A stretch of DNA of 64,000 nucleotides from Martelella mediterranea DSM 17316 (GTDB lineage Bacteria; Pseudomonadota; Alphaproteobacteria; Rhizobiales; Rhizobiaceae). A model generated the notes under the pieces. That model ran no database searches and was not told the DNA's origin. It saw only the letters and a list, made by a program, of their open reading frames with translations. Location: contig NZ_CP020331.1 in NCBI RefSeq assembly GCF_002043005.1, forward strand, positions 310,001 to 374,000. The letters are read 5' to 3'. The position numbers were made by a program, and so were the translations under genes. Below, one piece after another: positions 43,051 to 52,834 of this stretch; position 1 is the stretch's first letter; each line of letters starts with the position of its first letter.

Positions 43051-44202
43051 ATGACCATCACCACGGACATGTCCGAGACGGCGGCGGTCGAGACATCCGC
43101 CAAAGCCACCCTGACGGGGCGGGAAACGCAGCTGAAGATGACCTGGCGCCGCTTCAAGCAGCACCAGCTCGCCTTCGTCTCGCTGTGGATCGTGATCGCG
43201 TTCTACCTGGTCGCGATCTTCGCCGAGTTCGTCGCGCCGACCTCGCCGGGCGCCTACAATCCGCGCTATACCTATGCGCCCCCGCAGGGTATCCACTTCA
43301 TCGCCCGCGATGCGGATGGCGGCTTTCAGTTCGGACCCTATGTGAACGGCTACAAGACCGAGATCGATCCCGAGGCCCTGCGCCGGGTGTTCACGATCGA
43401 CCCTGAGGTCCGTCATCCGGTCGGCTTCTTCGTGCCGTCGGAGCCCTACAAGCTGATGGGCTTCATCCCGATGAACCGCAAGCTCTTCGGCACGCTGGAG
43501 CCGCGCGCACCCTTCTACGTGATCGGCGCCGACAGGCTCGGGCGCGACCAGCTCAGCCGGCTGGTCTATGGTACCAGGGTTTCGCTGTCGATCGGCCTCG
43601 TCGGCGTGATCCTCAGCCTGTTCTTCGGGGTGATCATCGGCGGCTTTTCGGGCTATTACGGCGGCTTTTTCGACGGCATCGTGCAGCGGACGATTGAGTT
43701 CATCCGCTCGCTTCCGACGATCCCGCTATGGCTCGGCCTTGCCGCCGCCTTCCCGCGCGACTGGGGGCCGCTGCAGACCTATTTCGCGATCACAGTCATC
43801 CTGTCGATGCTGGGCTGGACGGAGCTTGCCCGCGTGGTGCGCGGCCGGTTCCTGGCCTTGCGCACCGAGGATTTCGTCACCGCAGCGCAGCTTGACGGGG
43901 CATCGGACTATCGGGTGATCATCAAGCACATGGTGCCGTCGTTTACCAGCCACATCATCGCGGCAACCACGCTTGCCATTCCGGGGATGATCCTCGCGGA
44001 GACGGCGCTCTCCTTCCTTGGCCTCGGCCTGCAGGCGCCGATCGTCAGCTGGGGCACGCTGCTGCAGGACGCCCAGAACATTCGCACGCTCGCAGGCGCG
44101 CCGTGGCTTCTGTCGCCAGGTGTCGTCGTTGTCGTCGCGATCCTTGCCATGAACTTTCTAGGAGACGGCCTTCGTGATGCCGCAGACCCCTATGGACGAT
44201 AA
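43051..44202 (+). CDS. ABC transporter permease (DppC type, long loop variant)
   Basis: Second permease, 383 residues against about 290 for a standard DppC. The extra length is a periplasmic loop of about 100 residues after the first helix (from TSPGAYNPRYTYAPPQGIHF to EPRAPFYVIGADRLGRDQL), a feature of the long subgroup that pairs with large family 5 receptors. Core motifs: GVDRLGRDQLSRL-like GADRLGRDQLSRLVYG and the EAA loop ELARVVRGRFLALRTEDFV with QLDGASDYRVIIKHMVPSF. The ATG at 43051 follows TGGAGG. Overlaps the ATPase gene by 29 bases. Confidence 0.92.
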   Translation: MTITTDMSETAAVETSAKATLTGRETQLKMTWRRFKQHQLAFVSLWIVIAFYLVAIFAEFVAPTSPGAYNPRYTYAPPQGIHFIARDADGGFQFGPYVNGYKTEIDPEALRRVFTIDPEVRHPVGFFVPSEPYKLMGFIPMNRKLFGTLEPRAPFYVIGADRLGRDQLSRLVYGTRVSLSIGLVGVILSLFFGVIIGGFSGYYGGFFDGIVQRTIEFIRSLPTIPLWLGLAAAFPRDWGPLQTYFAITVILSMLGWTELARVVRGRFLALRTEDFVTAAQLDGASDYRVIIKHMVPSFTSHIIAATTLAIPGMILAETALSFLGLGLQAPIVSWGTLLQDAQNIRTLAGAPWLLSPGVVVVVAILAMNFLGDGLRDAADPYGR

Positions 44203-45271
44203 AGCAGAACTGCTCAGGATGGAGAATGTCAGTATCGTGTTCTCCTCGCCCGACGAGGCGGATATCGAAGCCGTCCGCCAGGTCGATTTCACCCTCACGC
44301 GCGGCAAGACGCTGGCGCTCGTCGGCGAGAGCGGCTGTGGCAAGTCCGTCACCGCCCGCACCATCCTGCGGCTGCTCGACAGGAACGCCCGGATCGGAAC
44401 CGGACGCATCCTGTTCCGGGCCGAGGACGAGGCGCCGGTCGATATCGTGTCGTTGAAGCCCGACAGTCCGGCGATGCGCGCGATCCGGGGGAACCGGATC
44501 TCGATGATCTTTCAGGAGCCGATGAGCTCGCTGTCGCCGGTGCATACGATCGGCGACCAGATCGACGAAATGATCATGATTCATGAGCGGATCGACCAGA
44601 AGGCGGCACGGGTCCGCACGGTCGATCTCCTCGAACAGGTCGGCATTCCGGGCGCGCGCCAGCGGGCGGATGCCTATCCGTTCCAGCTTTCCGGCGGCCT
44701 GCGCCAGCGCGCCATGATCGCCATGGCGCTTGCCTGCAAGCCCGACCTCCTGATCGCGGATGAGCCGACGACGGCGCTCGACGTCACGACCCAGGCGCAG
44801 ATTCTCGATCTCTTGAGGGCATTGCAGGAAGAATACGGCATGGCGATGCTGTTCATCACCCATGATCTCGGCGTCGTAGCCGAGATCGCCGATGAGGTCG
44901 CCGTGATGTATCTCGGCGATGTCGTCGAACAGGGCAATGTCTTCGACGTGTTCCGCGCGCCGCAGCATCCCTATACGCGGGCGTTGATGCGCTCGATTCC
45001 ACGCATGGTCCGTCGTACGGAGCGCGAACGGCTGGCGCCGATCGAGGGTAATGTGCCGTCCCCGCGCAACCGCCCGAAAGGCTGCGCCTTCACCTCGCGT
45101 TGTCCCCATGCCTTCGCCCCTTGCACCGGGGACTATCCCGAGCGCACGACGACCGGCGAGGCGCATTGGGCGCGATGCCACCTGCTGACGCATGATGGTG
45201 CCCCCGCTGCGGCGGGCCTGAGACAGGGGACGATGGTCGGCGAGAGCACTGCCCATGGAGGTCGCGCATGA
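44174..45271 (+). CDS. ABC transporter ATP-binding protein (DppD/OppD type)
   Basis: ATPase of 365 residues. Walker A GESGCGKS near residue 55, signature [15 protein letters not shown] near 172, Walker [13 protein letters not shown] near 192, H-loop FITHDLGVV. The C-terminal region has the oligopeptide-ABC extension ([21 protein letters not shown]) with its four-Cys pattern, which in related proteins can hold an iron-sulfur cluster. Three in-frame ATGs (44174, 44177, 44192) are possible; the gene starts inside the upstream permease. It overlaps the partner ATPase by four bases. Confidence 0.94.
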   Translation: MMPQTPMDDKAELLRMENVSIVFSSPDEADIEAVRQVDFTLTRGKTLALVGESGCGKSVTARTILRLLDRNARIGTGRILFRAEDEAPVDIVSLKPDSPAMRAIRGNRISMIFQEPMSSLSPVHTIGDQIDEMIMIHERIDQKAARVRTVDLLEQVGIPGARQRADAYPFQLSGGLRQRAMIAMALACKPDLLIADEPTTALDVTTQAQILDLLRALQEEYGMAMLFITHDLGVVAEIADEVAVMYLGDVVEQGNVFDVFRAPQHPYTRALMRSIPRMVRRTERERLAPIEGNVPSPRNRPKGCAFTSRCPHAFAPCTGDYPERTTTGEAHWARCHLLTHDGAPAAAGLRQGTMVGESTAHGGRA

Positions 45272-46305
45272 CCGCACTTCTCGAAGTCGAAAACCTCTCG
45301 AAGGTGTTTACCTTGAGGGCAGGGCCTTTCGGGGACCCGATCACGCTCGCCGCGCTCTCGGACGTATCGATCACGGTTGGTCAGGGAGAAACGCTCGCCA
45401 TCGTCGGCGAAAGCGGATGCGGCAAGACCACGCTCGGCCGCTGCATCGTGCGCGCCGTCGATCCCTCGGGCGGCCGCGTGACCTATCATCCACAGGAAGG
45501 CGGCCCGGTCGAACTGTCCGGCCTTTCGAAACGGCAACTGAAACCATGGCGGCGCGATATCCGGATGATCTTCCAGGATCCGATGTCCTCGCTCAATCCC
45601 TATATGCGGGTCTTCGACCTCGTGGCCGAGCCGCTGCGCATCCACAAGGCTGCCCGCGGCGCGGAACTGGAGCACCGGGTGGTCTCGACGCTCGAAAAGG
45701 TCGGCCTTCCACGGGATGCGTTGCAGCGCTTCCCGCATGCCTTCTCCGGCGGCCAGCGCCAGCGGATCGGCATTGCCCGCGCGCTGGTGCTCGAGCCGAA
45801 ACTTGTGATCGCCGACGAGGCGGTCTCCGCCCTCGACGTCTCGATTCAGGCGCAGATCCTCAATCTTCTGGAAGACCTGAAGGCCGATTTCGGCCTGACC
45901 TACATCTTCATCAGCCATGATCTCGGCGTGGTGAACTACCTCGCGGACCGGGTGGTGGTGATGTATCTCGGCCATGTGGTCGAGAGCGCGCCGACGGAGG
46001 CCTTGTTCGAGCGGCCGCGCCATCCCTATACGGAAGTGCTGCTCGACGCGCTGCCGATCGCAGACCCGACCCGGCGGGGCAAACGGCATGATACGGTCAA
46101 GGGCGAGATCCCCTACCTCGGCGACCGCCTGGAGGGGTGTCCGTTTCACACGCGCTGCAAATTTGCCGAAGACCGCTGCCGGAAGGACAAGCCGGCCCTG
46201 AGGCCGATCAACGGCGGCCCGAGCGAGGCCGCCTGCCACTTTGCCGAAACGATTGAACTCAAGGGCGCCTTTTCGGACAGCCCGGCTACAGGAACCTATG
46301 CCTAG
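45268..46305 (+). CDS. ABC transporter ATP-binding protein (DppF/OppF type)
   Basis: Second ATPase of the importer, 345 residues. Walker A GESGCGKTTLGR near residue 48, Q-loop region IRMIFQDPMSSLNPYMRV, signature FSGGQRQRIGIARAL near 160, Walker B LVIADEAVSALDVSIQAQIL, H-loop FISHDLGVVNYLADRVVVM. The C-terminal extension with CPFHTRCKFAEDRC matches OppF proteins. ATGA overlap with the upstream ATPase and TAG-ATG junction to the DUF2264 gene show tight coupling. Confidence 0.94.
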   Translation: MTALLEVENLSKVFTLRAGPFGDPITLAALSDVSITVGQGETLAIVGESGCGKTTLGRCIVRAVDPSGGRVTYHPQEGGPVELSGLSKRQLKPWRRDIRMIFQDPMSSLNPYMRVFDLVAEPLRIHKAARGAELEHRVVSTLEKVGLPRDALQRFPHAFSGGQRQRIGIARALVLEPKLVIADEAVSALDVSIQAQILNLLEDLKADFGLTYIFISHDLGVVNYLADRVVVMYLGHVVESAPTEALFERPRHPYTEVLLDALPIADPTRRGKRHDTVKGEIPYLGDRLEGCPFHTRCKFAEDRCRKDKPALRPINGGPSEAACHFAETIELKGAFSDSPATGTYA

Positions 46306-48153
46306 ATGACCTACGATCCCACCACTGCAAATCCGCTCTACGGCAATCCTCTGAAAACGAGAGACGATATCGAGCAGGCGCTGCACGCGCTTTTCAATCC
46401 GCTCCTGCCGTTTTTCTCCGAAGGCCGCGCCCGTGTCCGGCTCAGCGGCAACGCTGCCCATTTTGACCGCATCGCCGCCGATGTCGAAGGCTTCGCCCGT
46501 CCACTCTGGGGGCTGACACCTTATGCGGCCGGCGGCGGTTCCTTCGATTACTGGGATTATTTCCGCGACGGCATCGCCAACGGCATGGACCCCGACCACC
46601 CGGAATTCTGGGGCACGGTCGAGCGCACAGACCAGCGCATGGTCGAAATGGCCGCGATCGGCTTCACGCTGCGCATGGTGCCGGAAAAGGTGTGGGACCC
46701 GCTGCCGGGAAGGGCAAAGGACAATATCGCCACCTATCTGAAGAGCCTGCGCCGCTATGCCTATGCCAACAACAACTGGAAGTTCTTTCGCATTCTCGTC
46801 GACATGGGGCTGACGCGGGTCGGCGTCGATTTCGATCGGACGCTGACGGAGCAATATCTGGAGGAGCTCGACGGCTTCTATCTGGGCGAGGGGTGGTATC
46901 GCGACGGCAATGTTCGCCGTGTCGATCACTACATCCCCTTCGCCATGCATTTCTACGGCCTGATCTACGCGAAGCTCGCCGCGCCCGGCGACGCGCGGGC
47001 GGACGCCTATCGGGAACGCGCGGCGCTGTTTGCCAAGGATATCCGCCACTGGTTCGATGACGACGGCGGCACGCTCGCCTTCGGCCGCAGCCTCACCTAT
47101 CGCTTCGCCTGCGGCGGCTTCTGGGGCGCGCTTGCCTTCGCCGATGTCGAGGCGCTGCCCTGGGGCGAGATCAAGGGCCATTTCATGCGGCATCTGCGCT
47201 GGTGGTCGCGCCATCCGATTGCCGACCGCGACGGCGTGCTGTCGATCGGCTACGGCTATCCCAATCTGTTCATGAGCGAGAGCTACAATTCGGCGGGCTC
47301 ACCCTACTGGGCGCTGAAAGCCTTCCTGCCACTGGCGCTTGGCGCCGATCATCCGTTCTGGCGGGCGGAAGAGGCCGGCACGGATTTCGGCAGTGATCCT
47401 GTTGCGTTGAAACACCCCGGCATGGTGATGCAGCATCAGAAGGGCAATGTCGTCGCGCTTTCCAGCGGTCAGCAGAACCACCAGATGCGGCATGGCGCCG
47501 AGAAATATGCGAAATTCGTCTACTCCTCGCGCTATGGCTTCTCTGTGGAGGTCGACGAGCGCGGCTATGAGCGCGGCGCCTTCGACGGCATGCTGGCGCT
47601 TTCCGACGGTATGCGCCACTACCGCGTCCGCGAGGATAACGAAGTGGCGCAAATCGCGGGGAACACGCTCTTTGCCCGCTGGAAGCCCTGGGACGACGTG
47701 ACGGTGGAGACCTGGCTCGTCCCGGCCGGCGACTGGCATGTGCGGGTTCACCGGATCGAAACCCCGCGTGCGCTGCACGCCACCGAAGGCGGCTTTGCAA
47801 TCGGACGCGCCGACCTCGACGCCGACCATTGCGAAGAGGCGGACGGTGTGGCGCGCGCGCAGTCGGAGACCGATCTTAGCCAGATCGTCGACATCTCTCC
47901 GGAGGGCAAGCGGCAGGGTCGGGCCCAAAGAGCATTGCCGAACACCAATCTGATCGTCGCCAAGACCATAGTGCCGCAGCTGACCGGTGGCGTGCCGGCC
48001 GGCACGACCGTGCTGGCGACCGCCGTTTCGGCAACGGTGAACGGTGTCGATCCAGGCGAGGCGCCTGCGATGCCGGATCTCGGTGAACTGGAGGCGCTGT
48101 TCAGGCGGGAAGGTGTCACGGTCAGCGCCATCGATATCGCGGAGAGATACTGA
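46306..48153 (+). CDS. DUF2264-family protein, candidate glycoside hydrolase
   Basis: Protein of 615 residues of the DUF2264 family. The N-terminal half (about 10-400) looks like an alpha/alpha toroid: FARPLWGLTPYAAGGGSFDYWDYF, KVWDPLPGRAKDNIATYLKSL, NNNWKFFRILVDMGLTRVG, EELDGFYLGEGWYRDGNVRRVDHYIPFAMHFYGLIYAK, LTYRFACGGFWGALAFADVE; the C-terminal part is beta-rich. Members of this family have been linked to exo-acting uronidase-type glycosidases (I recall GH154, not verifiable here). No signal peptide, so it would act on an oligosaccharide already imported by the adjacent ABC system. Confidence 0.8.
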   Translation: MTYDPTTANPLYGNPLKTRDDIEQALHALFNPLLPFFSEGRARVRLSGNAAHFDRIAADVEGFARPLWGLTPYAAGGGSFDYWDYFRDGIANGMDPDHPEFWGTVERTDQRMVEMAAIGFTLRMVPEKVWDPLPGRAKDNIATYLKSLRRYAYANNNWKFFRILVDMGLTRVGVDFDRTLTEQYLEELDGFYLGEGWYRDGNVRRVDHYIPFAMHFYGLIYAKLAAPGDARADAYRERAALFAKDIRHWFDDDGGTLAFGRSLTYRFACGGFWGALAFADVEALPWGEIKGHFMRHLRWWSRHPIADRDGVLSIGYGYPNLFMSESYNSAGSPYWALKAFLPLALGADHPFWRAEEAGTDFGSDPVALKHPGMVMQHQKGNVVALSSGQQNHQMRHGAEKYAKFVYSSRYGFSVEVDERGYERGAFDGMLALSDGMRHYRVREDNEVAQIAGNTLFARWKPWDDVTVETWLVPAGDWHVRVHRIETPRALHATEGGFAIGRADLDADHCEEADGVARAQSETDLSQIVDISPEGKRQGRAQRALPNTNLIVAKTIVPQLTGGVPAGTTVLATAVSATVNGVDPGEAPAMPDLGELEALFRREGVTVSAIDIAERY

Positions 48154-49160
48154 TGCGCCCACGCATAAGTTTCGCCATGGCCGCAGAAAAGACCCAGCAT
48201 GTCTTCGATGAGCGGCTCTTCGACCGGCTCGCCAGGCACTGCGAGATCCTGTCCAGGACCCCGATGGAGGATTTCTCGACCGTGCAGGCCCGGGAGCTTC
48301 TGGCTGAGACCGATATCCTGATCACCGGTTGGGGTTCCCCCTACGTCGGAGAGGAGGTACTGCGACTTGCGCCTGGGTTGCGCCTGATCGCCCATGCGGC
48401 GGGAACGGTGAAATACACGATCGGCGAGGCGGTCTATGCCGCCGGCATCGCCGTCACCCATGCCGCGGCCGCCAACGCCGTACCGGTGGCCGAATACACG
48501 CTCGCCGCGATCATCTTCGCCAACAAGCGAGTGTTCGAACTCAGTGATATCTACCGCCACGATCGTGGCAGGACGGCGACCTGGGCGCTGATGAGCGAGC
48601 CGATCGGCAATTATCGCCGCACCGTCGGCCTGATCGGCGCCTCGCACATCGGCCGCAAGGTGGCCAAGCTGCTTGAAATGCTTGATGTGGATGTCCTGCT
48701 GCATGATCCCTATGTGACCGCCGAGGACCCGGTGGCGGCGAAGGCGCGGCTTGTCGATCTCGATACCCTGCTTCGGAAATCGGACACAATCTCGCTCCAC
48801 GCGCCGGCCTTGCCTGCGACCCGGCACATGATCGGCGCCGCCGAGTTTGCCAGGATGCGGGATGGCGCCACCTTCATCAATACGGCGCGTGGCATGCTGG
48901 TGGATCATGAGGCAATGATCGGCGAACTGCAAAGCGGCCGGATCAGTGCCATCCTCGATGTTACTGCGCCTGAAGTGCTCGAGGCGGGATCACCTCTCTA
49001 TACCCTGCCGAATGTGTTTCTGACCCCGCACGTGGCCGGTGCAGCCGGGCTCGAGCGACTGCGGCTGGGCGAGATGGCGGTGAGCGAGATCGAAAGGTTC
49101 GTATCCGGCCGCCCGCTGGAACATGCAATCCAACCCGAACTGCTGGAGCGGTCGGCATGA
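48153..49160 (+). CDS. D-2-hydroxyacid dehydrogenase family protein
   Basis: NAD-dependent D-2-hydroxyacid dehydrogenase, 335 residues. Nucleotide-binding domain about 120-300 with [20 protein letters not shown] then D of LLHDPY; catalytic Arg in [16 protein letters not shown], Glu in [32 protein letters not shown] with the catalytic His in TPHVAG. The glycine-rich loop is GASHIG rather than the common GxGxxG form. It might act on a sugar-derived 2-keto or 2-hydroxy acid, consistent with uronate release (inference). Overlaps its neighbours at both ends by one and four bases. Confidence 0.88.
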   Translation: MRPRISFAMAAEKTQHVFDERLFDRLARHCEILSRTPMEDFSTVQARELLAETDILITGWGSPYVGEEVLRLAPGLRLIAHAAGTVKYTIGEAVYAAGIAVTHAAAANAVPVAEYTLAAIIFANKRVFELSDIYRHDRGRTATWALMSEPIGNYRRTVGLIGASHIGRKVAKLLEMLDVDVLLHDPYVTAEDPVAAKARLVDLDTLLRKSDTISLHAPALPATRHMIGAAEFARMRDGATFINTARGMLVDHEAMIGELQSGRISAILDVTAPEVLEAGSPLYTLPNVFLTPHVAGAAGLERLRLGEMAVSEIERFVSGRPLEHAIQPELLERSA

Positions 49161-50794
49161 ATTCAAAACTCGAGGATGGCCTCGACATGGCAGCCCGCGA
49201 AGCGCGGCTGCAATTCCTGACCTGGGAACGTACGCCGGACGATATCGACGCCCCCGCCCACCGGGCGCGCTGTGCCCGTCTGTCGGCAACGGCGGGTGCC
49301 GAAATCGACGATACCGCCTATATCGCGGAAAAGGCGGCGGTGTTCACCGAAAAGCTTGTCCTGGGCGCTCAGTCCTATATTGCCGGCTATGCCATCGTCC
49401 GGGGCGACGTTACGCTGGGTGCCAATTGCACTGTCAATGCCTATGCCTGCATTGCCGGAAAGGTGACCTGCGGCGATCATGTTCGCATCGCCTCGCATGC
49501 CCAGATCATGGGCTTCAACCATGGTTATGAGGACCCCGATGTCCCGATCGCGCGACAACCGCATGAAAGCCGGGGGATTGTCATTGAGGACGACGTGTGG
49601 ATCGGTGCCAATGCGGTGGTGCTCGATGGCGTCCGGATCGGCCACGGCGCTGTCATCGCCGCTGGCGCCACGGTCACCCGCGACGTCCCGCCCTTCACGA
49701 TTGCCGGGGGCGTGCCGGCAAAGCCGATCCGCAGGCGCGGTGAGAAATCGAATACCGACATCGAAGCGGCCCTCCGATCCGTGGGCGCGAGCATCGGGAC
49801 AGAATGGCGCACGATCCTCCAGAGGAACCTGCGCGACGGGGTCTATGTCTCACGCGAGGCCGACGGCCAGGAGCGGTCAAGCATCCGACACCTCTGCGAT
49901 GCGATCGAAATCGCGGCGGGCCTCGATGAACGTCCCGAAGGGCTCGATATTCCAGCCGCGATTACGACGCTGAAGGCGATACAGGATCCCGAAACGGGTC
50001 TTTTCCCCGACCCCAGCCGTCCGCCGCGGCCGGACCTTCCTTTGCGCGAGGAAGGTCTGGCGCTCTACAATGTCCTTGCAGTCGGCTATGCGCTGGAAGT
50101 GCTCGGCAGCCGGCCGGATCACAGGTTTACCGCCGTCGAGCTCGATGCTCCCGATCTCTGCACCTGGCTGGAAAGCCTTCCCTGGCGGACCAATGCCTGG
50201 GCGGCGGGAGCCTGCGTCGATGCAATCGGAACCGCCCTTTATTTCAACGCGCGCTACTTCTCGACCGGCAGGGTGCGGGAAACGCTGTTCGGCTGGCTTT
50301 CACTTCATGTCGACAGGAGCACCGGCCTCTGGGGCTCGCCGACGGCCTCGGAAGGCCTGCTGCAGCCGGTCAATGGTTTCTATCGGTTGACAAGGGGAAC
50401 CTATGCGCAGTTCGGCCTGCCCGTGCCCCATCCCGAGGCCACGATCAATTCCGTGCTCGCCAACTACCGCAACCATGACGGTTTTTGCGGTCCGACCTAT
50501 ACCGCCTGCAATCTGCTCGATACCATCCACCCGCTGCTGATCTGTCTCGACCTCACGGATCATCGCCGGGCCGAGGTCGAGGCTGTCGCCCGCGCCATCA
50601 TCACCCGCGCGCCATCGCGCTGGCGGAAGGGGGAGGGCTTTGCCTTTGCCGACGGCCAGGAACCCGGCCTTCAGGGCACGGAAATGTGGCTCTCGGTCAT
50701 CCATCTGGCGGCAAAGCTTTTGAAGCGCGAGGATGCCTTCCACTATGTCCCGAAGGGCGTCCATCGCACGCAAGCTGTCGGTCTCGGACTATGA
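49157..50794 (+). CDS. Fusion: hexapeptide acyltransferase plus C-terminal alpha-toroid-like domain
   Basis: 545 residues in two parts. Residues about 45-195 form a left-handed beta-helix acyltransferase: hexapeptide repeats from ISR-like [21 protein letters not shown] through [29 protein letters not shown] (putative catalytic His near 122) and [45 protein letters not shown], typical of sugar O-acetyltransferases. Residues about 210-535 are helical and repetitive, with [67 protein letters not shown] and [26 protein letters not shown], resembling an alpha/alpha toroid of the terpene-cyclase/glycosidase kind. Function unknown; product may be an acetylated or deacetylated sugar. No frameshift is evident at the junction. 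Confidence 0.75.
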   Translation: MNSKLEDGLDMAAREARLQFLTWERTPDDIDAPAHRARCARLSATAGAEIDDTAYIAEKAAVFTEKLVLGAQSYIAGYAIVRGDVTLGANCTVNAYACIAGKVTCGDHVRIASHAQIMGFNHGYEDPDVPIARQPHESRGIVIEDDVWIGANAVVLDGVRIGHGAVIAAGATVTRDVPPFTIAGGVPAKPIRRRGEKSNTDIEAALRSVGASIGTEWRTILQRNLRDGVYVSREADGQERSSIRHLCDAIEIAAGLDERPEGLDIPAAITTLKAIQDPETGLFPDPSRPPRPDLPLREEGLALYNVLAVGYALEVLGSRPDHRFTAVELDAPDLCTWLESLPWRTNAWAAGACVDAIGTALYFNARYFSTGRVRETLFGWLSLHVDRSTGLWGSPTASEGLLQPVNGFYRLTRGTYAQFGLPVPHPEATINSVLANYRNHDGFCGPTYTACNLLDTIHPLLICLDLTDHRRAEVEAVARAIITRAPSRWRKGEGFAFADGQEPGLQGTEMWLSVIHLAAKLLKREDAFHYVPKGVHRTQAVGLGL

Positions 50795-50818
50795 ACAGGA
50801 ATTGAGGAGAAGATCGCC

Positions 50819-51472
50819 ATGACGAAGCGAAAGGCGCTTGTGGTTTACGGAGGAATGGAACTGCACACGCCGAGGGAAGGCGCCGAGGTCGTCCGCCAGG
50901 TCCTGGAGGAGCATGGCTTTGCGGTTCAGGTGACCGATGATTACGACGCGCTCGGCGCCGATGATGTCGGCTCCAACGCCCTCGTGGTGCCGGTCATCAC
51001 GGATGGCGTCCTCGAACCGGAAAAGATGGCGAGGCTGATTGCTGCGGTGCAGGCTGGCACCGGCCTTGCGGGGTATCACATGGGGCTTGCGACCAGTTTT
51101 CGGGCAAGCGTGCCCTTCCGCTATGCCGCGAGCTGCTACTGGGTTTCGCATCCCGGCAATATCATCTCCTATCAGGTCGACGTCACCCGTCCCGATCATC
51201 CGATCATGGAGGGGATCGAACCCTTCGAGCATACATCGGAACAATACTACCTGAACTACGATCCGGCCGTGGAGGTGCTGGCGACCACCACGTTTTCCGG
51301 AGAATTCCACCCCTGGCGCAGGAACGTCGTCATGCCGGTGGTGTTCACCACCACGCACGGCGAAGGCCGGGTGTTCTATTCCTCCCTCGGGCACACAGCC
51401 GACGAGCTTGAAATCCCCAATCTGCGCCTGATCCTGACCCGCGGCCTGCTCTGGGCGGCCGGGGCGCTTTGA
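50819..51472 (+). CDS. ThuA-domain protein
   Basis: ThuA-like protein of 217 residues with the class I glutamine-amidotransferase-like fold. Features: ALVVYGGMELHTPREGAEVV at the start, TGLAGYHMGLATSFRASVPFRYAASCYWVSHPGN (where the nucleophile region of the fold would be), DHPIMEGIEPFEHTSEQYYLNYDP, and MPVVFTTTHGEGRVFYSSLGHTADE. In Sinorhizobium, ThuA works with ThuB in disaccharide use through 3-keto sugars. Here it closes the DUF2264 operon, 24 bases after the fusion gene, with a GAGGAGAAG ribosome site. Substrate unknown. Confidence 0.88.
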   Translation: MTKRKALVVYGGMELHTPREGAEVVRQVLEEHGFAVQVTDDYDALGADDVGSNALVVPVITDGVLEPEKMARLIAAVQAGTGLAGYHMGLATSFRASVPFRYAASCYWVSHPGNIISYQVDVTRPDHPIMEGIEPFEHTSEQYYLNYDPAVEVLATTTFSGEFHPWRRNVVMPVVFTTTHGEGRVFYSSLGHTADELEIPNLRLILTRGLLWAAGAL

Positions 51473-51633
51473 CGGCCGGTCATCTTCGCCGAGCGTCTCG
51501 GTGCGGCTTTCGGTTTCAAATATCAATCGACACTGACGCCAATTCAGTGATGATCGCTATGACATCAGTGAAGTTGTCAGCCGGGATTGGCGCGGCCTTT
51601 ATGCCCAAGCGGCAAGAGACGGGGCCCCGCAGA

Positions 51634-52323
51634 TTACAGTTTTGAAACTTCCGGTTCCGGCGAACCTTGCCACTCCAGCCGCCAGATGGAACCTTGTCGC
51701 AAGTTTTGAACAAGCGACGGATGGAAGGCAACGATGCATGTGCCGCCCTTGGATCTGACAGAGGGGTAAATGAGCCCCGGGCTGTCCTTTTCCTTTCGCA
51801 GCCATCTGGAAAGCGTCTGGCCTGCCGGGTAGGCAATTGCAGGGTCAGCACTCAAAGATGGGTCTTCCGTGAACTGGGCGTCGCGCAGATCGTGAAATAC
51901 GCCAATGAAATCCGCGATCAGCTCCGCGTAATCGGTCACATTCTCAAACCGGGCGATCGCCTCAAGCTCTCTCGAGATATGAAAAGATACCTCAGTCAAG
52001 GCGGTTTCGACCTCGAAAGCGCAATACCATGCGCCGCGTTCCTCGTCATTGAAGCGATTTCCACCAGGTCGCGTATAGGTGAAAGCTGCATTTATGCAGG
52101 TGTGGCCAGCGCGGCCAAAGACGAGTTCCTTCGGATCGAGGTCCAGAAGCCCGCCTTCTTGGGCTTGGAGGCGGCCGCTCGTTGCGCCCTCCAGTTCCGC
52201 CAAATCTCCCAGGATCCCATGATTGTGAGCGAGCGGAAGCAGTACCGGCTCCTTGAGCCTTGCACTGGAGATAAGTCGAACAGTGTCTCGCTGGGCAATA
52301 TCCGCGCGAGGAGGCTCAATCAC
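51634..52323 (-). CDS. RES-domain toxin of a type II toxin-antitoxin pair
   Basis: RES-family toxin of 229 residues. The NAD-binding core is in GGNRFNDEERGAWYCAFEVETALTEVSFH (R90, Y100 and E111 in the expected order); known RES toxins degrade or phosphorolyse NAD and arrest growth. The N-terminus RADIAQRDTVRLISSARLKE has the usual conserved Arg, and the C-terminus ends ALEWQGSPEPEVSKL-like. Its start overlaps the antitoxin stop by four bases. No obvious truncation, so the toxin is probably functional. It lies among mobile-element remnants. Confidence 0.88.
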   Translation of the reverse strand: MIEPPRADIAQRDTVRLISSARLKEPVLLPLAHNHGILGDLAELEGATSGRLQAQEGGLLDLDPKELVFGRAGHTCINAAFTYTRPGGNRFNDEERGAWYCAFEVETALTEVSFHISRELEAIARFENVTDYAELIADFIGVFHDLRDAQFTEDPSLSADPAIAYPAGQTLSRWLRKEKDSPGLIYPSVRSKGGTCIVAFHPSLVQNLRQGSIWRLEWQGSPEPEVSKL

Positions 52324-52757
52324 AATCCGCCTCGCAAAGCATCAATATGGCGCCGCACGAGCAGCAGTTTTGGAATGCCGCCCTCAATCATCACATCAAT
52401 CGGCCGACGGCCGTCAAAAAGCGGCCCCTTGTTCGGCAGCTTCACCCACTCGTCGGCCAGTTGGTCCGAGAAGAGCAGGTGCAGGCCCTTGAATATTCCG
52501 ATAAGCGCGCTCACTCGGGTCAGTGCATCTTGGGAAAGGCTACCGCTCCATTCCCCCTTTTTCATCCTGAACCAAGTTCGTTCGGAGACATCGCCCAACA
52601 AAGCGCAAATTTCCACACTGGTCAGCCGCCAAATCTCGGCCAGCCGGACAACACCGGAGACGGCAGCGGGGGTCAGTCTTTCTCGCGCGTTTGTATCACC
52701 CAAATTAACGGGTGATTGTGGTATTCCATTGTCGCGCACTTCATATGCTACGGTCAT
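52320..52757 (-). CDS. Xre/MbcA/ParS-type antitoxin
   Basis: Antitoxin of 145 residues, first gene of the pair. HTH about 32-85 (VSGVVRLAEIWRLTSVEICALLGDVSERTWFRMKKGEWSGSLSQDALTRVSALIGIFKGL) and the C-terminal toxin-binding MbcA/ParS/Xre domain (LFSDQLADEWVKLPNKGPLFDGRRPIDVMIEGGIPKLLLVRRHIDALRGG). CTGGAGGTTGCT precedes the ATG. It should bind and neutralise the RES toxin and repress the operon through the palindrome just upstream. Confidence 0.9.
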   Translation of the reverse strand: MTVAYEVRDNGIPQSPVNLGDTNARERLTPAAVSGVVRLAEIWRLTSVEICALLGDVSERTWFRMKKGEWSGSLSQDALTRVSALIGIFKGLHLLFSDQLADEWVKLPNKGPLFDGRRPIDVMIEGGIPKLLLVRRHIDALRGGL

Positions 52758-52784
52758 AGCAACCTCCAGATGTCAGCAAATATA

Positions 52785-52798
52785 CTGCCAATTGGCAG
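52785..52798. promoter_or_regulatory. Palindrome CTGCCAATTGGCAG, candidate antitoxin operator
   Basis: Perfect 14-bp palindrome 28 bases upstream of the antitoxin start, within an AT-rich stretch suited to the promoter. Placement fits autorepression by the antitoxin or the TA complex. Confidence 0.65.
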
Positions 52799-52834
52799 AA
52801 TTTCAAGGTGCTTCACGCGGCATTGGTGGCTGGG

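Noticed and set aside
45133..47214. 693-codon minus-strand open frame opposite the OppF and DUF2264 genes
   Set aside because: Long only because of high GC; the sense strand carries intact ABC ATPase and DUF2264 motifs.
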